DNA from: Cynocephalus volans | Taxonomy: Eukaryota; Chordata; Mammalia; Dermoptera; Cynocephalidae | Direction: 5' to 3' | Assembly: GCF_027409185.1 (NCBI RefSeq) | Contig: NC_084466.1 | Span: 69,670,501-69,734,500 of the forward strand | Length of the DNA stretch: 64,000 bases | Shown: positions 1-13,900 of the stretch, piece after piece | Layout: the number at the start of each line of letters is the position of its first letter | How positions within the stretch are numbered: position 1 is the stretch's first letter | Notes under the pieces: generated by a model | The model's input: only the letters and a program-made list of their open reading frames with translations | Databases searched by the model: none | Told to the model about the DNA's origin: nothing | Position numbers and translations under genes: made by a program

Positions 1-1851
1 AGGGCTGTAAAAGCATTTGTCTTAGCTGGTTTCAGCAAAAACGTGGGATCTAAGGTTGGGCGATGACGTTAGCCATTGAGAATATCCTGTTTCTCCCTAC
101 CCTCTCAGCTGATGCATTTAGAATTTGTCTATATTTATTTATGTAAATGTTATATAGAAGTATTTTTAAATGTGTATAAAATATACCTTAAGTTATTGTT
201 ATCTTAGAATGAATGTCGGATTAAACATTTTAAGTGGCCAGTTGTGGTATTTGGAACAACATAAAAATAAGCAAGCAAAGTAGAAAAAAAACTAGAGGCA
301 GATTTTGATTGTGATTATGATCATAATTCATATTAGAACTGACAGGTAGGCTAGTGTATTTAATCCATTTCTGTTTAGCTCAAAATATAGATTATGACAC
401 AGTTCTATGTTTTAGTGGTCATTTTCATAAGGAAAATGCATTGTAGCCACAAAAACAGTTATGATTAGCAGCTTTTTTTTTTTTTTTAAAGGTTGTCGTG
501 GGGAAGTAAGCAATTTGGAAGAAACCAGTTCAACTTTGGTGAGCTTGCTTCTCAGTTTGGTTACTGAATCTCAGTGACTTAAAGCAAGTATTTTAATTGC
601 TCTAAGTGTCTGCACTTGCCCAAGAGATACAATGATGTTTTCTGCAGGGTCCTCAACTGCTGCCTTTGGTCAGGTTTCCCTGCCCATGTTCAAGGAAAGG
701 ATTGGGTCAAATCTGTGGCTAATTCCACCAACACAGAGTTTTCTTTTGGTTTTTTTGTTTGTTTGTTTTTGGGGAGGAGAGGGAGCCCTAATCATCTGAA
801 TAATTGCACTTCTAATCTCCACTTGCCTTTCAGGAAGTACAGTATTTCCTTTGTTCAACCATCTCTTACTGAAAGAAAGCTAATAGAGACACATGTTTCC
901 TTTCCATTGAATTTTGGCTTATTTCACTCAGTCCTCCTGTTTTCATTAATTTCTGTTCTTATCTGAAGGGATGTAACATGTTTTTGGAATATAATGTACT
1001 TGCTTGCTAAAAACACATTAACTGTGAATAATGGGGGGACTACAAACATTAAGAAAATATATATTTGGTTATCTTTAATATCACATAGTTTGCTAGACTC
1101 TCATATGAAAAAACTGGCCTTAAGTGCCATACCTTGTATTCTATAGCCTAATAGTCTGTTTATATCAAAGTAACTGCCTCTTCCCACAAACCACTCTGAG
1201 CCACAGGCCAACATAGTGTTACCTGCCCTCCTAGGTGGTCTGGGAAGATTGCTGCATGAATCATCTATCTCCTGATGCATACCAGGAGCAAATATTGCAA
1301 GAATGACAGAAGAAAATTGTTATTTACCTGTTTCCTTAGACTGCTTAAGCAAGGGAAGTCAGGGCCACATGGAGTTCACATTTAATTGTAATACTCTGGG
1401 TATCTTTTTCAAAGGTTTGATCTTGGATGTAGCTCCTAAGAATCAAGAAATGAACCAATCTAGATAGCACACCAATTTTGCAAGGAAGTGTTAATAGCCC
1501 ATTTGTGGAAGATAGGCAGGGAGGGTTTGGGTGTACACAGCACAATGCTAAATGAAAATTAAACTCTGCTCTTAAGAACATTCTATGAAGATAAGAAACT
1601 TCAGTGTTTTACAAGAATAATCAATCTTCTTGGTGGTAGGCATACCTGAATGTTCTTGATAAATGAGCTGTAATGGAATAAAAGGGACTTGTACAATTAC
1701 AGGTCATTGCCCAGGGAAAATGTGTCCTCCTTAGTTTCCTCTCAGTATCACCTAGGAAGTTTGACTTCTTAGGATGGTTTTGTCATTTCATGATTACTGT
1801 TTTATGAATCATATTGAATCGAGCCATCATTTCCTGAGGTTCTGATTTCAG
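1..1851 (+). other. THSD1 intron 1 sequence (upstream exon and promoter not in window)
   Basis: AT-rich sequence with no CpG island, no convincing first exon and no promoter-like block. A poly-T run sits at about 473-487. The only structured element is the polypyrimidine tract and AG just before 1852. Short open frames here are isolated and carry no recognisable protein. Confidence 0.6.
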
Positions 1852-1932
1852 GTTTTTTGAAAAAGAAAAATTACAACTTGGATGTGAGAAAGGACATGAG
1901 GAGACTAAAGACCTGGGATTTTGCTGATCAGA
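1852..1932 (+). other. THSD1: THSD1 exon 2, 5' UTR part
   Basis: A candidate acceptor (ctgatttcag) ends at 1851. The 81 nt that follow lead into the ATG at 1933 without an upstream ATG in the same frame. The exact exon start is inferred from the acceptor and from the gene having a separate non-coding first exon in human. Confidence 0.65.
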
Positions 1933-1990
1933 ATGAACCCAATGTTGAAGGACTTTTCAAATCTATTGTTGGTGGTGCTCTGTGACTACG
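1933..1990 (+). CDS. THSD1: THSD1 coding exon 2: start codon and signal peptide
   Basis: Encodes 19 residues beginning [10 protein letters not shown] and continuing into a hydrophobic LLLVVL stretch typical of a signal-peptide core. It ends in phase 1 with a single G before an excellent donor (g|gtgagt at 1991). The G joins TT at 5170 to make Val, giving DYVLGD, which matches the known N-terminal region of THSD1. A second in-frame ATG three codons later is an alternative start; the first is chosen because it matches the usual family N-terminus. Confidence 0.92.
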
Positions 1991-4900
1991 GTGAGTATTG
2001 TAAGTATACTAAATGCTGTAGGTATCAATAAAGAAACTAAATGTGAGGCTTACACATGCATTGATATTGATGACCCTTCATGAAGGAGGCAGGGTAGGAT
2101 CTACGGTGCAGTGCCTTTTAAACTGTGATCCTTGCAACCCTGGCTTCTCTTACGTTGCTTCAGGGGTTCTGCATGATTGATTGACATTTTACTTTGAATA
2201 TATTTTTAACTCTTTAAAAAATAATAAAAACAACTCACTCCAATTTTAACAAATTGGAGACAAGCATGTTATCCTGAGTTCTCTTTGATTGATTTCTCAG
2301 TAATTCAGTATTATAAGCACTTCACACACACAGATATTGGGGTTCTATGTAAGGTTTCACTTGTCAAGAGAGTATTGCTACTAGCATATTTTTGGAACCA
2401 ATCTGAATTTCAATCTTTGCCAGTTGTGTGCTCTTAGACAAGTTTCTTAATCTCTTTCAACCTGTTAGCAGTAATATTGACTTCACAGTGTTGTTATGAC
2501 AAATAAATTTAAGGATGTGAAACACTTTGAATGTCTGAGCAGATAGTAGTTGCTTAAAGTTAGTTTTCTTTATTCAGTTTGTTTCAACTAAAAATCTGAG
2601 TTCATTTCTCAGACAGTTTTATGCAGCTATTGGATCAGTAGAGTCAACAATATGACATAATCCTCATTACTTTTATTTTGATGGTTTCCAAATATTTCAT
2701 AGACATCTAAGCAGTTGATGATATGGGAGTGGAAATTGTTTTCATATTTGATGAAGAAACTGCTCCAAGAGGTAGAGAATACTGGCTTTTGCAATACCAG
2801 AGGCATAGCCAGTTAAATGGACCTGAGCATATGCTGTTCATTTCATCCAGTAGAGCTCCTTTCTCAGTCTTTTCTTTTTTGTTTTTTTTAAGAAGAAGCT
2901 TACGTAAACAAGAAGACAGTTAATTTAAGAAAAAACTAATGTGGGACTCATTTTTTTTTAAAAGTAATTTATCCCTACTTAAAAACAGATTGCTCTACAT
3001 CAGCCACCTTCCTAAACTTGCGTCATCTTCAAACAAAAGGGAATATCCCTCAACTTTGTTTTGCCTAAATGGGGTGGGGGCAGAAGAACTTTATCATATT
3101 ATGGTTTTCAAGCAAGTGGGTGATCAAGCATTCAGGTCTATCCAAGTTTTATATATTTTATTTTACCTCATTTCAAGTAAGAAATAGGTGACATGCTAAG
3201 CTAATTAAAAAAAAAAAAAAAAACACCTTTATGTGCCAATATATTTATGTGCTGGTTCTGATAATCATTGGTTGAATACATATAAGGGTATTTTAAAGAC
3301 TACCAGTGCAAACAAAAACACATGAGCCTCTCTGGACATATATAATATGATATATAAATATATATAAATATATTTATATATGATATATAAATATCATATT
3401 ATATATGTATGAGGTTTATATAATAAGAATAATAAATTCATACTTACACAAGTTGTTTTTCAAACCAAAAAGGGCACTGCAGTCCTTTAAATCTAGAATT
3501 GCTTCTTACCCCAGCCATGGACCAGCTGATTGTTGGATTGCCAAATTCTGCCTCTTTTGATATGTGTTTGGATACGGTTCAAAATGGAAACAAGGACTCT
3601 TGTGTGTCTGTATTCTGTGCACTCTTCCTTCAGCTGCTCTGCTGGGTCTCTTTTTAAAAGATATGATTGATCCTAACTGAATGATATTTGGGAGGCCAGG
3701 AGTCATCTGCCCTATCTAGGCCACTACCAGTCGCTGTAAAGCCATTAAAATTGCCAAGGACAAGCCTCGTTATTTCATAAACATTCATTCTATACCTTGG
3801 GTGACCCATGCAGAATAAAGTGTCAACAGTTCTTATCCATCTAAAAATTTCTGCCTCACACAAACTGAGCACACTAGTTTCTTTACTGGTAAGAATTCCT
3901 AAGCACTTATCTCAAATATCAGAAATAATCACTTTGAAGTAAATTTAAGGTCTTGCATTCTAAATCTAGAGCAGTCTGTATTGTGTCATTTAAATCGAGC
4001 TTTCTCTCACCTGACTTTATGTCCATTTCCTCTAAATACCTAAACACCAGCCGCACGTGATTAGAATGAGAAATGTGAAGTATTGGATTTTTATCCTGAG
4101 AATCAATTATTATTCTAGTTTTATAGATTCTCATTGCAGATATATCACATTGTTCAACATTGTGAATTCAGAGTATTTATCACTAATATTTTAAATATAA
4201 CCACGAAAGACGTAGATGAAGGTGCAGAGCCACTTTAGAATGCAAAGCGCGTGGTGCCCAGCTTGCGGGATATGTGCTCGGCATCATTTTATGTCATTCT
4301 TGCTTGGTTCAGTTCCAACTTCTCTTCTGTTTAAAATGCTGTTTTCATCAATGTCCACAATAGTGCTGCTCAAATGCACCTTTTTTTTTTTTAAATTTTA
4401 TTTTGTCGATATACATTGTGATTGATTATTGTTTCCCCATCACCAAAACCTCCCTCTCTCCCCCCCTCCCCCCCTCCCCCCCAACAATGTCCTTTCTGTT
4501 TGCTTGTCATATCAACTTCAAGTAATTGTGGTTGTTATATCTTCTTCCCCCCCCCCGGTTTTTTTTTTTTTTGTGTGTGTGTGTGTGTGTGTGAATTTAT
4601 ATATTAATTTTTAGCTCCCACCAATAAGTGAGAACATGTGGTATTTCTCTTTCTGTGCCTGACTTGTTTCACTTAATATAATTCTCTCAAGGTCCATCCA
4701 TGTTGTTGCAAATGGCAGTATTTCATTCATTTTTATAGCTGAGTAGTATTCCATTGTGTAGATGTACCACATTTTCCGTATCCACTCATCTGATGATGGA
4801 CATTTGGGCTGGTTCCAACTCTTGGCTACTGTAAAGAGTGCTGCGATGAACATTGGGGAACAAGTATACCTTCGACTTGATGATTTCCATTCCTCTGGGT

Positions 4901-7900
4901 ATATTCCCAACAGTGGGATAGCTGGGTCGTATGGTAGATCTATCTGCAATTGTTTGAGGAACCTCCATACCATTTTCCATAGAGGCTGCACCATTTTGCA
5001 GTCCCACCAACAATGTATGAGAGTTCCTTTTTCTCCGCAACCTCGCCAGCATTTATCGTTCAGAGTCTTTTGGATTTTAGCCATCCTAACTGGGGTTAGA
5101 TGGTATCTCAGTGTGGTTTTGATTTTCAAATGCACCTTTTAAAAACCAATTCTGACCATTCCATTTCAGTTCTTGGAGACACTGAACATCTGCTTTTGGG
5201 AGAGCCGGGCCATGTAGCACTAAGCAACAAAACAGTGTCTGTGGATTTCCAGTATTTTGATGGCGCTAACGGGACTCTGAGAAATGTATCTGTCCTGCTG
5301 TTGGAGGCCAACACCAATCAGACTGTGACCACCAAGTATCTCCTGACCAACCAGTCCCGGGGAACACTCGAATTTGAATGCTTCTATTTCAAGGAGGCTG
5401 GTGACTACTGGTTCACAATGACCCCGGAAGTGACAGACAACAGCACTCCAGTTGCCTGGTGGGAGAAAAGTGCCTTTCTAAAGGTGGAATGGCCTGTCTT
5501 TCACATCGACTTGAATAGGACATCCAAAGCAGCGGAAGGCACCTTCCAGGTGGGCCTTTTTACCAATCAACCACTATGCCTGTTTCCTGTGGATAAGCCT
5601 GACATGTTGGTGGATGTTGTCTTCACCAACAGTCTTCCCCAGGCAAGAACAAGTCCAGGACAGCCACTGGAGATAAGAACCAGCAAAAGGACAGAACTCG
5701 CTCAAGGGCAGTGGGTTGAGTTTGGTTGTGCACCTGTGGGGCCAGAAGCCTATGTCACTGTAGTGCTGAAGCTGCTTGGCCGAGACTCGGTCATCACCTC
5801 CGCAGGGCCCATTGACCTGGCCCAGAAATTCGGATACAAACTAGTGATGGTGCCAGAACTCACGTGTGAGTCTGGGGTGGAGGTGGTGGTGCTACCCCCG
5901 CCGTGCATCTTTGTCCAAGGCGTGATTGCCGTCTTCAAGGAGGCCCCCAGACGCCCTGGGGAGAAGACCACTCAGCTGGCCGAAAGCAGCCTGCCCCTGG
6001 GAGAGAAGAGGACAGTATTTAACTGCTCTTTGTTTGACATGGGGAAGAATAAATACTGCTTTGACTTCGGCATTTCAAGCAGAAGCCATTTTTCCACAAA
6101 GGAGGAGGAGTGTGTGCTAATTCAGAGAAATATAGGTTGGTATAGAGATTTTTAAACCTTTTTAAAAATCCAAATTATTATTTAGAATTTAGGTGGACTT
6201 TGGGTGAATTGTACTATTATTTTTATGATTCATTCCTCATAATGTACCAATTGGCATTATCGTCCTTATCTGAAAAATTAAGAGTACTGGTAAACAGATC
6301 CACTTACTTAACCTCTTTGGGTCTCAGTTTGTCCATCAGTAAAATAGTAATAATAAAAGTACCTATCTCAGGGAGTTGTGGAGACTGAATGAAATAAACA
6401 TGTAATGTTCTTAGCATAGTGCCTGGCCTATCGGAAGTACTCAATAAACATTAGCTATTATTACATTATATTTTAAAAATCATATTATCAATTATATGGT
6501 AAGTCCATGGCAGAGATGATTGGAATTCAAAGCTAAATCCCAAATTATATTTAGTAAATTCAGTTTTCCTCTAGCAGAGCATGTCTTTTTTTCTCTTTAA
6601 GTCCATTATAAGAATGAAGCCTCCTTAGTGAGAACTCAAAGCAAGATTTCTAAAAACTTCTTTAGATTCTGTATTCTTTGTGTCATACCCTGCCTGATCA
6701 CAAAGAAGTGCAGTTATGACAATTCTGTCCCTCCTTCTGCTCTTTGCATTTCTTTTCCTTTTCCTGAGTGCTGGCCTGGTCTTCTCACCAAGCAGTTTTA
6801 TTTGGCAGATATTGTCTGGCTCACGTGTTATTCTTTTCTTTATCTTCACTAAGCCCAGTGTCCCCTGACTTCCCAAGCCTCTGATTGTGTTCGTCTGTAA
6901 CTCCAAGTGTTCCTTGCTCCAAACTTACTTCTCCTTAGAAGTCTGTTACCTTCGACTCTTTCCTCCTACACTGGCCACTTCCCTGTTTACGCTCACCTCC
7001 TTCTCCAGCCTAGATTCCATGGCCCATCACTTTAACCACTCTCCAACCGATATCCTCAACTTCTTTGTCCCTTTGTCCTTCTGATGCACCGGCCAGGCCA
7101 CACCCCAGCTCTGTGTGAATCCTGCCAGCTGCTGACTGCACCCAAGCTGCTGAGCCTGCCGGAACAACAAGGTCATACCCAGGCAGACTGGTGCCATTCT
7201 GGGTGGATCATGCCTCCACCCTCAGCTGGGCTTCCATGCTACTCAGAGTGTCACCTTGGCCAGCTCCAGCTCCTTTTCTGCACAACAGCTCTTTCAGTCC
7301 TCAACCCCTGCCTCTTAGTTAACTCTCAGAGTTGACTTTGCTTCCTACCACACAGAGCAGTTGCAAGCTATTAGTTGGGAACTCTGCACCCTCCCACCAA
7401 AAGATCTGTAAGCCTGCAGGCATCAGACCCATCCATCCTCTCCCCCTCCTTTCCTGTCACCATGGAAGAAGTGTTATTCCTTCAGTATAAGGTCACCCCA
7501 CCCTTCCAATGTAGATCTCAGCCCCTCTGCTCATTTCGGGAACCTTCTGTTAATTATTATCCCCCTTCTCGACTTGTGTCTTTAACTGTCCCTTCTTCAC
7601 TGGCTCATTCTCATCAGCTTGGAAATGTACTTAATTCTCTTATCTAAAAATCAAACGAAAAGCGCCCCTCAACCCTGTGTTCTCCCAGCCACATTACCCT
7701 CTTTCTCTCTTTCCCCCTTAGTAGTCCAGTTGCTTGAAAAGTTGCCTACACTTTCAGGTTCATTTCCTTGCCTCTCATTTGCTTCCCCACCTACTGCAAA
7801 CTGGCTTCCACCCCCAACTTCTCCCTGCAAAATACTCTCACTAAAGCAGCCAGCAAATGAGTCTCAGGTCGCAAAATCCAGGGACACTTTTCAGTCTGCC

Positions 7901-10900
7901 TCCTCATTGACCTTCATTCTGTGATGCCACACTGGCCTTGTTCACCATCCCCCACCGCCGGCTACTTCTTCACAGTCCCCTTTGTCTGCCAGTTCCGCCG
8001 CCTGGTTACATCCCTTCCATGGTCATCTTTTTGCTTTTCCCCACTTGCCAGGCAATTACCATCCTGATGCTTCCAAGTCCAGCTGGGCATCTCTGCCCTG
8101 TGTTTCCCTGCATGCAAGCCCTGCTGATTGGCTGGCATCCCTCAGATGCCTCCCAGGCATCTCAAAAGCAACCTGTCTGGAAATGGACTCAGCGTCTGAC
8201 CCTCTAAACCTGCCCCTCAACATAGGACTCCGCCATTTATCTCATTGTTCAAACCAGAAACCCAGGAGTCTGTCTTCTTCACCACCTGTAAATAATAACT
8301 CACTGAGTTCTATGGCTTTGTCTCCTGGGTGTCTGAATCTTTCCACTTCTCCGCAGTTGCACTGACACCACTTGGTGTAAGCCTCCATCATTCTTTACCT
8401 GGACTCTTGCAACAGACTCCTAAATTGGTTCCCATCTGTCCATTTCATCCGCTCATGGCAGCCAGAGGGATTGTTTAAAATTCAGATCAGCTGAGGCTGT
8501 TCCCCTGCTCAACACCTTTCAGTCACTTCACTTGGCATGAGGATGGGAATCCACAAGGCCTTCCGTGGTCAGGCTTTCCCCCCATAGTCACCATTTCTGG
8601 GCTGGAGCCTGGGCCATCCTCCTCCCCACTTCTCTGCATTAAAATTAACCTACTCTCCAAGTCTCCACCGGGGTTCCTCTTCCTTGACCTCAGACTGGTT
8701 AAATTCCTTCATCTTTCAGTTCCTTTTTCATGGCATTTATCACTTCTGCCATTGCTTGTTTAATGTCTTTCTCCCCCTGCACGTTCTCTTCCTCCACTCA
8801 CCCCTCACTTCTGCAGATTGGGGGAGCTCATTTGGTGGTAAAACTGGACTTGTGCTGCCATGAAACTTTTTGTGGCCTTTATTTGGCCCATTTCGTATGC
8901 CTGGCACACTAATAGGTGCTTAGTACATGTTAATTAAAGTGAAAATTGAACTCAGATCTGGCTAGTCTCAGCTGGGTATTAGCAGAAAAACAATTAGATT
9001 GAATTAATTTAATCGTCCAAAATATCCTTGTCTTTTCAAAAGAAGATGCTTGTTCAGGGAAAAAAATTCTAGCTGAATTTAATGGAAACGAACCAAGGGA
9101 AATCAAGAAATTTGAGCCACTTGATTAAAGACATTTAGGGGCAGGAGGTCCACCTGCTTGGTTTTCCAAGCTGCTGGGCTTTCCACAGATGCTTCCATTC
9201 ACTGTAGGAAGACTGGGTTTTTGCTGCAGCAGCAGCAGCAGCAGCAGCAGGAAGATACTGAAAAGGGACAGGATGGGGATTGGTTTTCTGTGTGTCTGGG
9301 CTGAGGGTGGTCAGGGGCTCCCTGTGGGGCTGCCCCATGCAGCAGCATCTGGATACAACCAAATGGCAGGGCTGGAAACCATGACCTGGAGAGCTGAATG
9401 TGCCTAGAGACTTCAGGTTCCCTGTGTGGCAGACAGTGGCTCTGACTCAGACAGGCTGAGGAATAAAATTTATGCTCAGAATAGGAACCTCAGTGACTTT
9501 CTGTGTTTTTAGTATATAAATTTATGATTGAACTGAGTCCTCTTCATTTTCTATTTCAATTGACAGCTCTGACTAGTAAAGACTGTTCTTTTTGTCAAAT
9601 GGCATCATCCAGTGACCCACAGTGACTCGGATGAACCACTGACTCACATTGAATTTCTTATCAGTTTATTTTGAAAATGGAGTAACATGTTTTATATATT
9701 TGTTGCTTTTTCCAAATATGTCTTGGGGTAGTATGTAAATAATTTACAGCAAATACATAATGGATGGTGCTAAAAATGACTTTTTCTGATCTTTAATGGG
9801 ATAAATATTTACAAAGTGATTACTTTGCACTAGGCACTGTTCTAAGTGCTTTACTAATATTAACCCATTTAGTTCTCATAACAACCCTATGATTTAGGGT
9901 CATTATTTATATTCAAAGAAATGGAGGCACAGAAAGGTTAAGTAATTTGCCCAAGGTCAGTGGTGTTTTAAATGATAGAGCCAGAACACAAAGCCAGGTA
10001 GAATAGCTTGAAAGTTTGCTTTTACCCCTATTCTGTAACTGCCTTCCATAAATCAACTGTCAATCTGTTTATTAAACAATATCAAGCTTTTAGGTTGCCA
10101 AAAAAAGGTTCTATTTTTTCCTCTTTAACTCATTGGTTCATCTTGTGCCACCCACCCATCTTGGAAGACTTGAAACCACAGGGAGTCCACTGGCCCAGGC
10201 ATAAGCATGATTTTGTTCAATATCAATGAGCCTTGTTCTGTGCAAAGAACATCTGAACTGCTTATCCCACGTGCCTTTCTTCATACTGCTATTTATAGCT
10301 ATTCACTTATGTCTATAGAGTTTACTTATAAGCATGTTTTGTTTAGTTCCCTTGCCTCCCTGAGCAAAATGTTTTGCAGATGTGAATATTTCGTAGGCTA
10401 TATTACTTCAGATAGTCTTGGAGACAGAAACAAATTTTCCTTTTTCATTCCAGACAAATTTTGCTGATTCAGGATTAATATCCTCTATAGTTGCTGAAAG
10501 GCATTTAGCTTGGCCAAGCAGGTTTGTTATATAGTTTGAGCACATGTATGGACATCTACACAGAACAAAACAAACAGCCTTTCATTGGAATGGCTGTTCA
10601 TTCATTCCTTTCAGAAGGAATGAATTTGGAGAACTATTTGGAGTATTGGTCATCTTGCAATTCATTTCTAGTACATGAACTACAGTTATCTAATCAGTTC
10701 CCATTTTTGCCAAGTATTTTCCTCAGAGTTGCTAGCAGAGATCTTCAGGTATCAGATGGAGCTACTTAAGGCATTTGAAAAATATGTCTGATTAAATTTG
10801 ATCATTGCTTTTCTTGAGTGATATCCTGTTCCTGTTTGATTAATTTGATTTGGAAATAAAGAGACATTAAAAATTTAGCTTAAATGTTTATTTTTTATTG

Positions 10901-13900
10901 TTAATTATCCTACAAGCTATGATTTTATTTTCAAGGGAAAAGGACACAACATTTCAAAATGAGATTTTTTTTTGACATTAATATTTATGCTTTTATCAAA
11001 ACTATTTGATTTTTTTCTGGTCCCCACTGATGGAATTTTTGTTTTTACTTTGACAAATGACTTTATGTATTTAAATAAACTATGTTTATATAAAATAAGA
11101 GTTCAGAAAGAATTACAAAAGGATTCTTAGCTTTTGTAATTCTACCTTTTGTGGTCTTAAATATAATCATGAAAGAAGTATAAACTATACATTACTTTTC
11201 AATTTAGATTATTTCACTAGTGGGATTCCCAGTAGATTGTCCAAAAATAAATCACAATAGTTTAACTCAGAGAGAATTTAATATGAGATTCTGAAAGGTT
11301 TTCAAGCACTGGGGGCTTAGTATTAGAACAGCTCTGAAGCTTTGAGGACAAAGCCAGCTCATTGTTCTGCCAAAGGAGGAGCTGCAGTATGATCTGGGAG
11401 ACACAGAACCGATATTGTGTTCAGTTGGACCTCTGGATGGAACATAATTACCACATCTGAGTTGATATTGGTCCAGGATACTGGTTTGTAGTGCTTCCAT
11501 TCTTGTGAAAATCCTCAGACTTTTAATTGCTATAAAAAACTCATATTCCATGACTCATTCTAAGGATTGCACCACTTGGCTCACCTGAAAATACATCTGC
11601 TCTACCTGCTTTTCTTATTTTTTGTAGTGCTTTTGTATACATTTGGCTGCATGAGAAGTTTTTGTCCATAAAGGATAAAGAGAGACTTTTATAAGGAAGA
11701 TGTTTTAGTGCCTAGTGTTGGCAGGACCTGATATGTCTTGGGCTTGGATAGGTGCTGAGAGATAGATTTAGGATAATCCTTTATAGGAAACTATTCAATT
11801 ATTCTATCTGGCAGTGATTGCATATCTGCTTGGAAAAGAAGTTTGTATTTATCAATCAATAATGGCTGTTAGGAGAGGGTTTTGTGTGTATTTTGAAGCT
11901 CTGATGTTAGGTTCATCCACATCTAAAATTGTCAAGGCTCCTTGCTGAATTGACCCCTTTATCAATTTGTAATGTCTCTCTTTGTCCCTGGTAATATCCT
12001 GGTTCTGCAGACTTTTGTCTGATGTTAGTATAGCCACTCCAGTTTTCTTTTGATTAATGTTCACAAGGTATATTTCCTTTCACACTTTTACTTTATATGT
12101 AAAGTGGGATTTTTTAAAAACAGCATATGGTTCAATCAGGCTTTTTTATGCTTTCTGACAATCTCTGTCTTTTAATTGATGTATTTAGATTATATTTAGT
12201 GTTATCATTATATAGTTGTAGGAAGATCTACTATTTTGCTGGATTTATATTTGTTCCATATGTTCTTTATTTCTTTTTCTTCTTTTTTATCTTCTTTTAG
12301 ATTCATTGATTATTTTTATGATTTAATTTCTACTATTGTTTATTGTTTATACCTTAAAATGTTTTTAGTGGTTGTGTTAGAGTTTACAATATACATCTTT
12401 ACTCTCTCTTTGCCTTCAAATATTATATTGCTATATGTGTAGTATAAGAACATTTGAACACTGTGCTCCTAATTCATTCCTCTTATTCTTTGTGTGATTG
12501 TTGTCATAAGTTTTACTTTATATATATGCTATTAAATACATAATAAGAGAGTACTGCAAAAAGTTTGTGGAAAAATAGAATTAAAAGATAATGTGAATCT
12601 TTTCACAGACTTTTTGAAGTACCCTCATACATTGCTACAATTTTGCTTTGGACTATCAATTATATTTTAGAGCATTTAAAAATAATAAAAAATGAATTAT
12701 GCATTTATCTTTATATATGCCATTTTGAGCACTCTTTGTTTCTTTGTATAGATGCAAGTTTTTGTCTGGTATCATATGCCTTCTACCTGAAGGATTTCTC
12801 TTAACCTATCTTATAGTAAAGTCCTGCTGATAATCAATTCTCTGTTTTGTTTTTCTGAAAAAGTCTTTTTTAGCTTTCATTTTTGAAAGACAGTTTTACT
12901 GGGTATGGAATTCTGGATTGGTAGTTTTTCTTTCCGTATTTCACAGATGTGACTTCATTATCTTCTGGCTTGCATAGTTTCTGAGAAGTCAACTGTAATG
13001 CTCATCTTTATTCTTCTGTGTGTTCTATTTCCATCCTCCCCCTCTTTCTCTACCTGCCTCCCCTGCCAGCCACAGCCTTCAAGATTTTGTTTATTTGTTT
13101 TTGGTTTTCAGCCGTTTGAGTGTAGTGTATCTATGGTTTTTATTTATTTGCTTTTTTGTATTTATTCTGCTTGGTATTGTCTGAGCATCTTGGATCTGTG
13201 GTTTTGTGTCTTCTATTAATTTTAGAGAGTTCTTGGGCATTATTTTTTCAGATATTTCTTCTGTTGTATTCTTTTTATTTCCTCATGGCATTGCAATTAG
13301 ATGTACAAGAGATTATTTCATATTGTCCCACCAGGTCTTGGGTCTTCTGTTTTGTTCTATTTACTGCCCCCGCCCCTTTGTGTTTCAGTCTGGTTGATTT
13401 CTCTTGACCTCTATTCATATTCACTGTTCTTTTCCTCAGCTATGTTGAGTCTAATGATGAGCCTGTAGAAGGCATTCTTCAACTCTGTTACCATGTTTTT
13501 AAATTGTAACATTTTCATTTGACTCTTCAGTTTACAACTCTCTGATGAAATTTTCCATCTCTGTGCATCTTGTTCACCTTTCCCACTAAAGTCTTTAACA
13601 TATTAATTATGGCTATATTAAATTGTCTCTCTGATTATTTTAACATCTGGGTCATATCTGAGTCTGGTTCTCTTGATTACTTTGTCTCTTGATAGTTTGT
13701 TGTTTTTTTTCCTTGCTTCTTTGTGTGTCTCATTATTTTTGGTTGAAAGCTGGACATCTTGTTTAAAAGTGTAGACACTGAGGTAAATAGTACTTATGCC
13801 TGGAAATGGGCAAACCTCTGTTTTTGCTAGGCCTTTAGTGGGGGTATTGGGTTAATGTATTAAGGAATTGAGCCATGTCTAGGTTTTTCCTGTTGCTGTG

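Noticed and set aside
4762-5142. 126-codon plus-strand ORF ending in the THSD1 intron
   Set aside because: It is the antisense of the L1 ORF2 C-terminus; the same reversed frame occurs at 58103-58609.
7084-8365. Several 70-127 codon ORFs in THSD1 intron 3
   Set aside because: They lie in a C/T-rich L2 remnant with few stops and share no frame or homology.
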